Assembly (NCBI RefSeq): GCF_013426205.1
Contig: NC_089422.1
Location: 4,960,001 to 5,024,000 of the forward strand
Direction: 5' to 3'
Origin: Metarhizium brunneum
Taxonomy: Eukaryota > Ascomycota > Sordariomycetes > Hypocreales > Clavicipitaceae
Length of the DNA: 64,000 bases
The notes beneath the pieces are model-generated. The model made no database searches. It worked only from the letters and a program-made list of their open reading frames with translations, and had not been told where the DNA came from. The position numbers were made by a program, and so were the translations under genes. Of this stretch, positions 11,583 through 23,655 are shown one piece after another; the stretch's first letter is position 1; each line of letters starts with the position of its first letter.

Positions 11583-13543
11583 ATGTCTGGGCCTCCATCG
11601 CGAATTCGATCCATCCTGGGCCACTTGCTTGGCCCTGCCCAACCGCCGCCTCACATTCATCATCTTTCACCGACCTTCTTCCTCGAGCGCGCAGCTCTGG
11701 TCGAGCCCAATGCCGACGCAATCTTCCACATAACGCCCAATGGCGTCGCTCTGCGCCGTTCGTACCAAACCTTTGCCGACCGCGCCCGGGGGCTTGCCTA
11801 CTACCTCAAGAAGCACAAGCTGAGTCGCATTGGCATCTTGGCACCCAACACGCCAGCTTTTCTCGAGTCAATATATGGTATTGTCGCGGGTGGCGGCGTC
11901 ATGGTTCCCGCCAATTATCGACTGAAGGAGGACGACATTGCTTACATATTTGAGCATGCCGACGTTGATTGCATCATTGTCGACAAGGAGTTTGAGGGGT
12001 TGCTCGGCGTTTTCACGAAAAAGCACCCTAATGTGCCATTGATTGTCGACCTGGTAAGCCAGAAACACAAAAAAAAGAAAAGGAAAAGGAAAACTATCTC
12101 CTAACCCTTCATCTGTTGTAGGACACGGATGCCACCGAGGGTCCATCTTGCGGCCAGTTCAACGAAGCAATCCTCGAGGGCCTTGCCCATGATAGGGAGC
12201 TAGGCGGTCATTCCTGGGCCGGCTTGCAGTCCAAGGCAACCAACGAAGATGATATGCTCGCCATTCCCTTCACCTCCGGCACGACGTCGCGGCCCAAAGG
12301 GGTAGTTTATACGCACAGAGGTGCATATCTTGCCGCCATGGGAAATATCATTGAGTCTGGCCTGAATCAAGGGCATTGTCGCTATTTATGGACTCTGCCA
12401 ATGTAACCACCCGCCCTACATTTTGTTTCCCAACAGGGAACCTACTTGCTGATTTTTTCTTTTTTTTTTTCGCTTCTAGGTTCCACGCTATAGGCTGGAC
12501 ATTTCCCTGGTCGGTCGTGGCTGTGCGAGGATTAAATGTGTGCCTCAGAAAGATTGACTACCCGCTCATTTGGAAGCTGCTGAAGGAGGAGGGAATCACT
12601 CACTTCAATGCAGCTCCCACCGTCAATACTCTTCTGGTGGCCGCCAAGGAAGCTGTCAAGCTGCCCAACCCAGTCCAGGTAACGGTTGCGGCTAGCCCGC
12701 CGTCTGCTCATCTCTTTGAGTTAATGGTGAGACCAGGTCTTTGTATACCTGTCAATGATCTCCCCCTGCTGATAGTCGTCACAGACCAACCTCAACCTCA
12801 TGCCTGTTCACGTATACGGAATGACTGGTGAGTATCACCAGCCAAGACAGACCATGTCAACATGCATCTAATCAAGGACAGAAACGTATGGCCCCATCAC
12901 AAAATGTTACCATCTACCAGAATGGGATAATCTTCCGCCCCAGCAAAAATATGCCAAGATGGCGAGACAAGGTCACGGATTTGTCACCAGTTTGCCCATC
13001 CGCATCATCAAACCTGACCAACCAGAGGGTGTTCTCATCGACGTCGCCAAGAATGGTCAAGAAATTGGAGAAATCGTCTTCATCGGCAATATCTGTGCCA
13101 AAGAGTATTACAAGGATGCCGAAGCATCTCGGAAGCTCTTTGCCGGCGGCGTCTTACATTCCGGGGACTTGGCCGTGTGGCACCCTGACGGCAGCGCCCA
13201 GATCCTCGACCGAGCCAAGGACATTATTATTTCCGGGGGGGAGAATATATCGTCCGTGGCCCTGGAGAGCATGCTCGTCCAACATCCGGATATTCTGGAG
13301 GCTGGTGTTGTGGCTGTTCCCAACGATCACTGGGGCGAGGTTCCAAAGGCGTATGTTACGGTGAAGGAGGGCAAGAATATTCGGGGAGAGGATGTCATCT
13401 CTTGGGCCAAGAATCAAAGCAACATCAGCAGGTTTATGGTGCCTAAGGAGGTGGAGGTTGTGAAAGAGTTGCCGAAGACCAGCACGGGCAAGATTAAGAA
13501 GAATGACTTGCGCGAATGGGCTAAGAAAGGTGCAAAGCGATAG
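11583..13543 (+). CDS. AMP-binding acyl-CoA synthetase
   Basis: ANL-superfamily enzyme that activates a carboxylic acid to an acyl-adenylate and then to a CoA thioester. Model: exons 11583-12053, 12122-12402, 12480-12726, 12785-12827 and 12882-13543, giving 567 residues. All four introns keep the frame, and the 43-base fourth exon carries VHVYGMT, continuing into ETYGPITK, the A5 motif. The phosphate-binding motif TSGTTSRPKG is near residue 208. The C-terminal part has SGDLAVWHPDG, then DRAKDIIISGGENISS, and the catalytic lysine motif KTSTGKIKK. It best fits the medium/short-chain acyl-activating group. The end (GAKR) is not a peroxisomal SKL-type signal, so location is unclear and the substrate cannot be read from sequence. 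Its 3' end faces the aldo/keto reductase 162 bases away. Confidence 0.9.
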
Positions 13544-13705
13544 ACGGTATACGATTGGAAGGTTTACAGGAGTTGACAGTCGCACCGTTTTTTGTGGTGT
13601 ATCTTCTTTGTATTTCTGGCTTATTGTGACGGCCCATACCTCTACCGGAAACCCCTTGTTTCTCAACGTTCGTACCATTGCTCGTAACCTCTTCATGACG
13701 GTCGT

Positions 13706-14638
13706 TTATTTCACATTAGCCGGGAACAAAGCCCCCGCCTTACCCCGGTCAAGTCCATCCAACGTCTTCATATCCCCTTCATCCAGTGCAAAATCAAACA
13801 CATTTGCGTTTTGCTTGATTCTGTCGGGATTGCCACTCTTGGGGAGCGGAACCCAATTCTTCTGGAGCGCGAACCGAATCAATATTTGCGCCGGTGACTT
13901 GTCGTACTTGTCTGCTATGGCGCCCAAAGTCGGATCGTTCAGGTGGTCGCCACAGGAGAGCGGACTGTACGCCGCCAGGACGATACTCTTGTCCTCGCAG
14001 TATTGAACGATTTCCCGCTGCTGGCACCACGGGTGAAGCTGCGAGATTTTCATATCAGTCTGTCATCTCTCTACCCTGAGAATCCGGCCCCCCACCGGCA
14101 GAATGTTTGGTGTTTTCCAACATACCTCGACTTGGTTCACGTGCGGCGGCCAGACCTTTGCGTACTCCTTCATCTCCTCGATATGCTGTGGCCGGTAATT
14201 ACTCACGCCGATGGCCCTGGCTCGCCCCTCGGCGTGCAGCCTTTCCAGCACGCCCCATAGCTCCTCGCGCGACTCTCGCCCGGTGCCGGGGATGTGAATC
14301 AGCAGCAGGTCGACGTACCCGTCCTTGCCGCCTACTTTCTCGATGCTTTCCACGCAGCTCTTGTACGACTTGTCGGGGGAGCCCGCCGATTGGCGAATCT
14401 TGGTGGTTATGAAGATGTCTTCCCGCTGGATGGGCGACTGCTGGACGGCGGCCCCGACGTCGGCTTCGTTTCGGTACAGTTGCGCCGAGTCAATGTGGCG
14501 GTAGCCGGCCTGTAGGGCATCCAGGACGGCTTTTTGGCAGGATTGTCCGTAAAGCTGGTAGACGCCGAAACCGAGCTTCGGGATGGAGCTGGTGGTGTTG
14601 GTGAGGGGTGCGCGGTCTTGGAGTGTGAGTGGTGCCAT
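13706..14638 (-). CDS. Aldo/keto reductase
   Basis: NAD(P)H-dependent carbonyl reductase with the AKR barrel. Model: exons 14638-14126 and 14038-13706 on the minus strand, giving 281 residues, the usual length. The 87-base intron joins HVNQVE to LHPWCQQREIV at the expected place. The catalytic tetrad is intact: Asp50 and Tyr55 (HIDSAQLYRNEADVG), Lys80 (FITTKI) and His115 (LLLIHIPG). The cofactor region VPLPKSGNPDRIKQN near the C-terminus is also present. Substrate cannot be inferred. One TACGGAGTA motif (14641-14649) sits directly before the start codon. It is convergent with the acyl-CoA synthetase, but a shared pathway is not implied. Confidence 0.92.
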
Positions 14639-15732
14639 GGTACGGAGTAGTTGGTTACCTTTTGTTTCGCCTTATCGTGAAGAATGGGAAGGCAGCGAGT
14701 ATGAAAACAAAAAGGGAAAAAAATTAGGTTAGTTGCGCTTTAAATGTGCCAAAGGAGGCATTATTAATACAAATTGACCAAATACAATACATTGAAACTA
14801 GAATTTTAGACGGGTTTCCTGGGGTGTCGGTCGAAGCAGGAGCTTGGGGCAGCAGATCGTCGGCTTCTGCAAGGTGCATGTACTCCGTAAAAAGCATGGA
14901 AAGAGCGGGCGCATTCGTCATAGGGAACCACTTTATGCCCCGCCACGCCGCCGGCGGATGGCATCTCCCGAGAGCTGCGAGCCGTCAACTACTTGCGTAG
15001 CTGAGCGGCATTGCTCAAGGTGAACGCGGCACCAAGTTGGCAGCAAGAGATACCGAAATGAACGGGGCTGTTGAACTCCAGAAGAAACCGCCAGAACCAT
15101 ATCGTCGGCCCGGCTTTATCCCCGCCAGCTTCAGACCTGGAAAGGGGGACAGCTTGAGGCAGCAACGCAGCAACATTGAATCCCTTTGAATGTGCGCAGG
15201 TCCAACTAATGTACTCGACCCACTCTTTTACGATACTTAAAGGTACTCTGTGACTCTGGCAAATAGCTAGTATATTTTTATATTTATATATATCTTAAAA
15301 TATTATGTACTTATATCATTATATAGTTTCCTAGTAGGTCTATATATTTTTTTATTAGCATTTATTATTGGCTAGGATCCTGGTCTGCTACACCAATTGG
15401 ACCTGCGCGCATTCAAAGGGATTCAGGTGCTGCCGGCTGGGAGTCACCAGCAAACGACCAGCACTGAGCTCTCGGCGGCCTTCTGCCCCACCAAACAACC
15501 CACCATCAGCCTACTTTCGTCACAGATTGGTTTCCACTGCTCCAGCATTTTGCCTCCCTCATTCCACCAGGTGCGACGACCTTCGTTCCGCTTTCCATCG
15601 TGTACCGTTCAACGGTTAATGGGAAGCATCTTTTTTTTGACACTTAATCACGAGCTCACACACAGCTCGTCTTGAGTTTGGGGACCATTCCTACGGCTGC
15701 AACCATACCATTTCTTATTTTTCGAAACAAAC
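14639..15732. other. Intergenic with an AT-rich tract
   Basis: Upstream region between the aldo/keto reductase (-) and the GFA-domain gene (+). It carries two 9-mer motifs (14641-14649, 14881-14889) and the very AT-rich stretch described separately. No gene is visible. Confidence 0.6.
15264..15375. repeat. AT-rich tract
   Basis: About 110 bases consisting almost wholly of A and T, with TATA-type runs, in an otherwise balanced region. It could be a remnant of an element mutated by repeat-induced point mutation, or simply an AT-rich spacer. No coding remnant or terminal repeat is seen. Confidence 0.55.
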
Positions 15733-16527
15733 ATGAGCACTTTGCGGCCTTTGCGGGGTGGTTGCTTGTGTGGAAGGAACCGCTACATCATTGCTCTTCC
15801 GGAGGATGGGATAAATGAGGCACAAGTGCTATTCAGCACGGACAGATCACACCGTGAGTCAGGAGTCCCAATGGTCTTTTCTGTCTAGTCTGCAGTTGAC
15901 GGGACGGAGAGGATGATGTCTAAATCTCTCTACACATTGTCTTGCGTTGGCTAACAGTGGTTTCTAGAAGAACCACTTGCTACGCCTCTGGCGGCGTACA
16001 TCCGAGTACCGCTGTCATGGTTACACAGCACGACCTTTGCATTCTTTGATGATGAGACGCACACCATGATTCGACGTGTTTACACCCACCCTAGCCAAGA
16101 TCACACAAAGCGTCAATTCTGTGGATTCTGTGGCACGCCGCTATCATACTGGTCCGAAGAGCCCAGGAGCGAGGCCGAATATATCAACCTCACATTAGGC
16201 AGTCTGCTTCAAGAAGACCTCCAGGACTTGGAGGACCTGGGACTCATTCCAGAAGAGGGCGAAAGCGAGCCAGAGGAAAAGCGGGCGGCCAGCCCAAATC
16301 GCGGCATTGCCCTGCGACATTCCTTTGGAGTACCATGGTTCGATGGCATGGTGGATGGCACAAGACTGGGTAGAATGCGTCGCACGCATGGGATTCGACG
16401 CTCAGACGATGGTACAGTCAAGGTTGAGTGGGAGATCATTGAGGAGTCGGATGGGCTGGAGAACGATGTTGAAATGGAGACAGGCTCTGCGTCGGGGAAG
16501 CGAAAGTTGCAGGACCGAGATGGCTAG
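15733..16527 (+). CDS. GFA/CENP-V-domain zinc protein
   Basis: Member of the glutathione-dependent formaldehyde-activating (GFA) fold family, found widely in fungi and mostly without a known substrate. Model: exons 15733-15853 and 15968-16527, giving 226 residues. The 114-base intron has GTGAGT at its 5' end and CTAG at its 3' end. Zinc ligands are visible as GGCLCGRNRY (Cys11, Cys13) and FCGFCGTPLSYW (Cys92, Cys95). After the domain comes an acidic tail of about 90 residues with a possible basic nuclear-type end (GKRKLQ). The acidic tail is longer than in minimal bacterial GFA proteins. Calling it a formaldehyde enzyme would go beyond what the sequence shows. Confidence 0.82.
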
Positions 16528-18056
16528 AAGGCATCACTGTGAAACGGACTCGGCGACATCGGACGGGGGAGTGCACTCACCGAGGTATTAGCCACGGACA
16601 TGAGTGAGAAACTTTTTCTGACATGTGCTGTCTTTGGCCAAGGGACGAAACTCAAGTTGACCGGCATGACAAATCCAGCTTTGGCATGATGCAAAGCTCA
16701 ACAGCTGCATGAGCAAGTCTTGAGAACAGTGGTGGGAACACAGGACCGAGGGAGGTGTGGCGTGGTGGCGTTTATGCGGGAAAGAAAAGAAAAAGAGAAA
16801 CAACGGACATGTATGAAAAGAACTATGCTGTGGATTACGGAGTACTAGAGGAGATGACGATGTGAATTGATGTTGTTTCATGCAACTTGTTTGGTGTTGG
16901 TGTTGTTGATCCCTTGTAGAAGAATTGCGGGATGTCGGCACCATGTCACTCACGCACACTCCGGAGGCAATTCGTAAAAAGGAACAAAGACGGCTGAGAG
17001 AGGCGCTTTCAAGGCAGAAGGCAAAAACCCGGGCGTAACGTACTGGGAACATCAAATAGTTTCAAAGCCATGACGACGCCATCAACTCTCCAGCCCGGCA
17101 CGCGGCCCGCCCCTGACGCCCGCTCTGCCCCTGGACACGGAGAGATTACATGCTGTGAGATGAATCCCGTTGCCTTCGTCCTACTCGGTGCCCGCAGTGT
17201 CAAAGCACAAGCCGCGCTTCGCCCGAATGTACATGGGGAGCCCCCAAGCTGACGGTCATCGGAGAGACGGGCCGGGGGGGGTTCGAAAGGCAAACATTCA
17301 TCATGGTGGCACAAATTGGGGGGGTTGATTGACCCCGCCGCGGGGGGAGGAGCTCCAGATCAGTCAATCGTGCCATTTCATTCATTGTCCAGGGAAATCG
17401 AGCCATGTAAGACGTGACGTTGGCGACGTGGGCGACGTTGGGGACGTTGGGGACGTTGGGGTTTGTGACATGGCGGTCGCTGCAAAACCGGTCATGTTTG
17501 CTCGAGTTGTCGAGTGGCGCCATGATGGGAATTGCGGTTTTGCCTCTTTAGGCGGCGCGTCATGGCCCGTGACTTCGTGCAGAACCTCCGTGTGCCCTGT
17601 GCCTGTACAAGGGTGCTCCGCCCAGCGGTAAGCACTTGCTGCCAATTTGAACCTTGCCGATTGTGATGCTTCTTTGTTTCGTGGGAACGATAGGGCGGCT
17701 TTGACGGGCGCAACAACTCCACTCGGTCAGAGTCTGGCGTCTTGTTACTGTTGGTGTCGATCTTTTCTTTCCCTCTCCGGGTTGGCATCTGTCCATTGGG
17801 GGTCTGGTCGTCACGATGGAGCAAACTTTGACGCTGGGTATTTAAGATGCCGCTGCCCTCCAGGTGGAATTGCAATGGGGGCAAAAAGGGCCGATTTGCG
17901 TTGACGTTTCCCCCCCAGCAAGAAACACCCATCGTATTTTCTGCTTGATTTTTATTTTATTTTTGGTATTTTGCGTTGTGGCGATTTCGTCGTTGTCCGC
18001 CGTGGTTATAGATCTCGACACCACCGACCCAGGCAAAACCTCTTCGCTCCGCAAAC
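16528..18056. other. Intergenic upstream of the beta-glucosidase
   Basis: No convincing gene. Contains one 9-mer motif (16836-16844) and a 9-base minisatellite (17416-17460). A minus-strand frame at 16588-17055 has an ATG but a low-complexity product and no domain. The stretch just before 18057 is probably the beta-glucosidase promoter. Confidence 0.55.
17416..17460. repeat. Minisatellite, 9-base unit x5
   Basis: Five contiguous 9-base units of the form GACGTTGGG; the first two vary at the seventh to ninth bases and the last three are identical. It lies about 600 bases upstream of the beta-glucosidase start. Confidence 0.9.
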
Positions 18057-19597
18057 ATGTCCCTTCCAAGCGACTTTCTCTGGGGATTCGCAACAGCCGC
18101 GTAACCGCCCCCCCTCCCCCCCTCCACCCCTCCACCATCCCCTCCTTGGCTTCAAATACTCATGGCCTCAGTACATACACAACAAGGTCGCTAACTCGTC
18201 CCAGCTATCAAATTGAAGGCGCCGTCGAACAAGACGGTCGAGCCCCCACCATCTGGGACACCTTCTGCAACAGGCCCGGCAAAATCGCCGACGGCTCCTC
18301 GGGCACCACGGCGTGCGACTCGTACAATCGCACAGCAGACGATATTGCCCTCCTCAAGTCCCTGGGCGCGACGGCCTACCGCTTCTCCTTGTCATGGACA
18401 CGCATCATACCGCTGGGGGGCCGGAACGACCCCGTCAATCAGCCCGGTCTGGACCACTACGTCAGGTTTGTACATGACTTGCTCGCTGCCGGCATCACGC
18501 CATTCGTCACCTTGCTTCACTGGGATGTGCCCGATGAGCTGGACAAGCGGTACGGCGGGCTGCTGGACAAGACTGAGTTTGGTCTCGATTTCGAGCACTA
18601 CGCGCGGGTGTGTTTCCGGGCCATGCCCGAGGTGAAGCACTGGGCGACTTTCAATGAGCCGTGGTGCTCGGCCGTCTTGGGATACAACGTCGGCCAGTTT
18701 GCCCCAGGAAGGACGTCGGACCGGGCCAAGTCTTCCGAGGGCGACGGCACTACGGAGCCTTGGATTGCTGCGCACACGTTGCTCGTTGCGCATGGCCGCG
18801 CCGTCAAGTCGTATCGGGACGAGTTCAAGGCGGCCGCCCAGGGCGAAATCGGCATCGTGTTGAACGGTGACGCCGTCTTCCCCTGGGACCCCGCTGACCC
18901 GAGGGACGTGGAGGCGTGCGAGCGCAAGATAGAATTCGCCATCTCGTGGTTCGCAGACCCCATCTACAAGGGCGACTACCCAGAGTCCATGAAGCGCCAG
19001 CTCGGCAGCCGCCTGCCCGCCTTCACGCCCGAAGAAGCTGCCCTCGTCCACGGCTCAAACGACTTCTACGGCATGAACCACTACACGGCCAACTACGTCA
19101 AGAACCGCCCCGGAACGCCCGACCCAGAGGACGTGGCCGGCCACCTCGACGTCTTGTTCTACAACAAGAGGGGCTTCTGCATCGGCGAAGAGACGCAGTC
19201 GCCGTGGCTGCGGCCCTGCGCCGCCGGATTCCGCGACCTGATGGTCTGGATCAGCAAGCGCTACAACTACCCCAAAATTTACATCACCGAGAACGGGACC
19301 AGTGTCAAGGGCGAGAACGATTTGCCCATGGAGAAGATTCTAGACGATGATTTTCGCGTGCGCTATTACAACGACTACGTGAGGGCCATGGCGACGACCG
19401 TGTCGCTGGACGGCGTTGATGTGCGGGGGTATTTTGCCTGGTCGTTGATGGATAATTTTGAATGGGCCGAGGGCTATGAGACGCGGTTTGGCGTGTGCTA
19501 TGTCGACTATGACAATGGCCAGAAGAGGTTTCCCAAGAAGAGCGCGCGCTTCTTGGGGCCGTTGTTCGACAAGTTGATACGGAAGGAGGGACAGTAG
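18057..19597 (+). CDS. Intracellular GH1 beta-glucosidase
   Basis: Glycoside hydrolase family 1 enzyme that splits cellobiose and related beta-glucosides inside the cell. Model: exon 18057-18100, intron 18101-18204, exon 18205-19597, giving 478 residues. The first exon encodes DFLWGFATAA and the second continues YQIEGAVEQDGR, restoring the N-terminal GH1 signature. The acid/base glutamate is Glu166 (TFNEP) and the nucleophile is Glu377 (YITENGTS). The end region DNFEWAEGYETRFG is also typical. There is no signal peptide, which matches the cytosolic Trichoderma Bgl2/Cel1A type that can also transglycosylate inducing sugars. The frame stays open upstream of 18205 through the intron, so a single-exon call starting near 17864 would be wrong. 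Confidence 0.95.
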
Positions 19598-19999
19598 GCT
19601 TGCTTGTTGGATAGGATTAGCACGGACGTCTAGATGAAGTAATATACTATTTTTGACATGTCATCCAAAGGCAGATTTACCATGATGGCTTCTACTTTGC
19701 AGGTCAAGGTATGAGTGGTGCAGGGGGTCTAGGCAGTCGATACTGCAGCGAGCAATACATTATTGTGCAATGATATATTTCTGCCGGGTACACATTGCCA
19801 TGTTTCCCCCAAGAATGCACAAGATGTCGGCTTATATCAACGGTATGTATCTGTACTGCGAAATGGACTAGCGATGTAAAAGATTAGTCGATCAGCTTTA
19901 CATTGTTCTCGTCCGCTGTTACTTGCGTCATCTTGCAATCAAATTAGTGTCTTCGAATTGAGGCTCATATTCTGTAATAGTGTCGACCACACCATCACA
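19598..19999. other. Intergenic, 3' flank of the beta-glucosidase
   Basis: AT-richer spacer between the beta-glucosidase stop and the tRNA gene. No gene is seen. Confidence 0.6.
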
Positions 20000-20081
20000 G
20001 GTTGAGTAGTGTAGTGGTCAACATGGTGGCTTCACAACAGTGAATGCGCTACAGCCCCGGGTTCGATTCCCGGCTCGACTA
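20000..20081 (+). tRNA. tRNA-Val (anticodon CAC) with a 10-base intron
   Basis: The cloverleaf folds by hand: acceptor stem 20000-20006 with 20074-20080 (two G-U pairs), D arm 20009-20024, anticodon stem 20026-20030 with 20048-20052, T arm 20057-20073 with loop TTCGATT, and discriminator A at 20081. The anticodon loop is 17 bases, so 10 bases (about 20037-20046) must be an intron 3' of position 37. The anticodon is CAC (20033-20035). The intron end GTGAA can pair with TTCAC of the anticodon loop, the usual arrangement in eukaryotic pre-tRNAs. A T-run (20085-20089) follows as pol III terminator. The CAC assignment depends on the intron placement. Confidence 0.8.
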
Positions 20082-21797
20082 AACTTTTTGCCCTTGTTCC
20101 TTCCACCACTGCGACCGTGTCGAGCTTCATAAGCCTCTTTTATTCATTGCTTTTTTTTGCTCCTTACCATGTCTGTTTAGGGGCAGGCTATGGGAAACCC
20201 GCAACAAGACCAGGGAATCGGGCTGGCAATACGCCCATCATCTCCAACGCCAAAGATCCATCGTCACCATCTACACCTACCCTAGGCCAGGTGAGCGGCG
20301 GCCACGCCTTGAGCAACCCAGCAGCACGCCTCAGAAGCCTGAAGCAATGAATCCACGAGTGTTTCTCAGCGTCTAGCACACCATGCACTGTTGCTCGTTT
20401 CGCGCGGAGAACTAAGCGTGGCCGCTGAGTGTGGATAAACCCAACCCTCGCACATTCAGAATATATTCATCAAGCTTGTATGCGTGCTTCAAGGCTGCTA
20501 CGATTATTTCCACCCAAGGAAACTCCAATACCCCGTGTGCGTGATTCGCCAGAGTCGGGATGCGGGCATTACAGCAAGAATGGAATTTGCTGCTTTTGAC
20601 ACTTTACACTAAGCTTTCTCGTTTACTCGGCTGCTTCAGGTCCAATGCATTCCCAAAAGCGGCAACAGACTCGGGTCAAGACGGCCGCGTAAATTAGCTG
20701 GAAATATCAAGCACATCTGGCTATGCGCTTTTGGGGGAGAAATCTGGGAAGCTAGCATCGGATTGAGAAAGCCGACGAGAAGAAGATAGAGGCGTACTGT
20801 ATAATGATGGTTCGGAAACGACGAGCAGCATTCGGACATTGTACTCGGCGCAACACAGCCGCCGTGAACCGGCCGTCGTAGGGCTGACTTCAAGAAGCAA
20901 CCAGAGGGCCGGCCCCGTGTCTCATTGGTGGAAATGTCATTAGCACCGGACCGCATACGAGCTTGACGAATGGGGAAATTCTGCAGTTCACTTTACAAAG
21001 AACTCCGCAAGATGGCTTTTTCGGATCCGGGTCCCGAAATCTTGACGGACAATGCCCCGTAACGCTATTCATTTTCCGCGTAGATGCTTGAATCCCATTT
21101 ACCTGGCAATCAGCACATGACTTGTCAGGAAAGGTGTTTTGCTCTGGCGAATAATACTCATAGAGACCCTGCCTCCATTAACCATGTTGGTGGCAAGAAG
21201 GAGCATACAACAATATCCAGCCCCCGGTGCAGTGTTTATTTACGGATATAACTGCACACGTCACCCTTCAACCCTGTTTCCCATCTTCTTCAGTCATCCG
21301 AATCGCCGTGTTGGTATACAGCACATGATTTGCATCGTAAACCTCGTACATCATCCACAGAATCGCCTCTCTAAGCGACCCACGATGGCCAGCCGCCTAT
21401 TTCCACAAGCCAAGTTGGCAGACTTTTATTCACTATTCGACTTGGACGAATGGCCTCGTTTCTTGCTTATTGCGTGCCCGACTAGACCGGTTCATGTGAC
21501 AACGGCCCATACCACACCCAACACCCGCATTTCGAGGGATCCATGGCTCTGTCTAGCATATGCGGAAAGCACTGCCATGTATACGCCATATAAAAACAAA
21601 ATTCCAGGTTTTTCCAATAGATGCAATGTCTCTAGGTAATTTTATGGAAAATCATTCCTTCTTCGGTTTGGTGTTTCTGCAATGGCCAGCCGCATGTGAA
21701 GGTAGGTCACGCAGCCGCCCACCGTCACCGTACAATATTGTACATGCACGCCTACCCACTCCCCCGGGATTCTTTAGAAGTTGAGCCTTTCTAACAA
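20082..21797. other. Intergenic
   Basis: About 1.7 kb between the tRNA and the 3' end of the dehydrogenase gene. Open frames are short or begin at non-ATG codons and match no family I recognise. Confidence 0.55.
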
Positions 21798-23655
21798 CTA
21801 GATGTACTTGTATGGGTTCATAATGCCATTCTGTGGAGATGTTAGCATCGACCTTTTCCCGCTCCTGGCAAGAGAGCGCGGACGCCATGACCAGGGGCAT
21901 TGTTACACTGCTAACAGAAACAAGAAGAAACAAAACAGGACAAGACAACAAGGCTTGCCGCCAGGGCACAGGCCCAGGTGGCCGATTCGTTGCTTGGGGA
22001 TGACTTACCGGATCATACAATGTCTTGATCTGCTTCATGAGCCCAATCATGGTCTCATTACGGCTGTAGCCAATATAGTTCTTCTTTGCCAGGCCCAATC
22101 CGTGTTCTGCACTGATGCTGCCTTGCCGTTTTTCGATCCATTCGTAGACATAGGGCTCCAACACCTTTTCAACCTCCTTGTCGTACCGCCTAACGGCAAT
22201 GTTGAGATGGAGATTGGAGTCACCCATGTGGCCGTACCCAAGAACATCCACAACGGGATGGTCATCCGTCTCGCCAAGGAGACCAGCCTCGGAAAGCCTT
22301 GCCTTGACATCATGGACAATCAAGTACATTTCCGACAGCGGGATCGAAACGTCATACTTGTACGTCCCACCCCAGTGGCCAATGCACTCTGTGATGCCTT
22401 CCCGCCAGCTCCACAGGGTCTTGATCTGAGTAGCGTCCTGCGCAACCACGCCATCGGCAATGACTTCGTTCGACATGACATCTTCCAGGAACTTCTCAAG
22501 CTTCTCGTAGTCGTGCTCGCTGTTGGAGCCGCTGGTCTCGATGAGGCAGTAAAAGGGGTAGTCGTTTTCCAACGGCCTCGTCCCACCGCGCACTTGATGG
22601 ACCAGACGCTGGCTGGTTCCGTCCATGAGCTCAAAGGCCGAGAGAATCTCCGACAGCTGCAGCTTGGCCTCGCGGAATGCCCTCTGTGCCTTTTCGTAAG
22701 ACTCGATCCCGAACAGGGCGACATTGACCGCGGGCGAGCGCTGGGCGCACTGCACGACCAGCTTGGTGATTATCCCCAGCGTGCCCTCGGCGCCGATAAA
22801 CAGCTGCTTCAGGTCGTAGCCCGTGTTGTTCTTGCGCAGGGTGCACATGTCGTTCATGACGGTGCCATCGGGCAGGACGGCCTCCATGCCCAGGACGCTG
22901 CCGTGAAGACTGCCGTACCGCAGCAGCCGCAGGCCCCCGGCATTCGTCGACACGTTGCCGCCGACATGACAGGAGCCCTTGGCCCCCAGATCCAGGGGAA
23001 AGATGTAGCCCCGTTCGGCAACATGCTGATCTGCGACCTCTAGGATGCAGCCCGCGTCCAGCACAAGCGAGCCACTCATCTCATCAAACGAGTGGATGGT
23101 GTTCATCCTCCCCATGCTGATGACAATCTCATCAAAGACTGGGATGGAACCGCCCACCAGGCCGGTATTGCCGCCCTGCGGTACCACGGCCAGCATCTTC
23201 TCGTTGCAGTACCGGAGGATCTTGCTGACTTCCTCGGTTGACCCTGGCTTCAGCACCAGCCGGCACTGGCCCTTGTACTTGTGCATCCAGTCCTCATTGA
23301 AGGGCTCAATGTCGGCGGCAGCATCGGCGTTGATGCCGTCAATGACGGCCGAGTCCTGCCCGATAAGCTGCTTGAAGTAGGCCACATGCTCGGGAGTCAG
23401 CTGGGAAAACCTAGAGTCCCTTGTCAAGCCAGGGTACGAATCAGTCGTCAGCTTCGCGGCACGACTCGCTGAAGTGCCGGAAAAGGACCTCGATCCCAAG
23501 CAACGAGTTGGCGGCAGCACTGATGAGCGGCAGGCCGAGGCAAGACGAGCTGTGGCCTTGGGAAGGCCGCGGCTGGCCGCTGGGGCCACGAGACTCGAGA
23601 CGTGGCTGCAGCGTCCATTGCCAACGCCCCGGAGGAGCCTCGCGCGTGTTGCCAT
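21798..23655 (-). CDS. Mitochondrial FAD-linked D-2-hydroxyacid dehydrogenase (DLD2/D2HGDH type)
   Basis: FAD enzyme of the vanillyl-alcohol-oxidase fold that oxidises D-lactate or D-2-hydroxyglutarate and passes electrons to cytochrome c or another acceptor. Model: exons 23655-22009 and 21830-21798 on the minus strand, giving 559 residues. The last exon has only ten sense codons and restores the family ending YDPNGIMNPYKYI; the 178-base intron has a GTAAGT donor. The first 70 residues are rich in Arg, Ala and Ser with few acids, as in a mitochondrial presequence. The FAD-binding region is PQGGNTGLVGGSIPVFDE, followed by GGNVSTNAGGLRLLRYGS, and GHMGDSNLHLNI with ISAEHGLG form the metal/substrate site. 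Lactate and 2-hydroxyglutarate specificity cannot be told apart here. Confidence 0.92.

Noticed and set aside
16588..17055. About 155-codon minus-strand frame
   Set aside because: Has an in-frame ATG one codon in, but the product is Ser/His/Cys-rich with no domain and covers a simple-sequence spacer.
17864..18204. Upstream in-frame extension of the beta-glucosidase
   Set aside because: Reads through the first intron. The 18057 start with splicing restores the conserved GH1 N-terminus; the extension lacks it.
21139..21639. 166-codon plus-strand frame
   Set aside because: Starts at TTG and shows no family features.
21802..23043. 413-codon plus-strand frame opposite the D-2-hydroxyacid dehydrogenase
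   Set aside because: Antisense of a clear conserved gene with biased codon use; a shadow.
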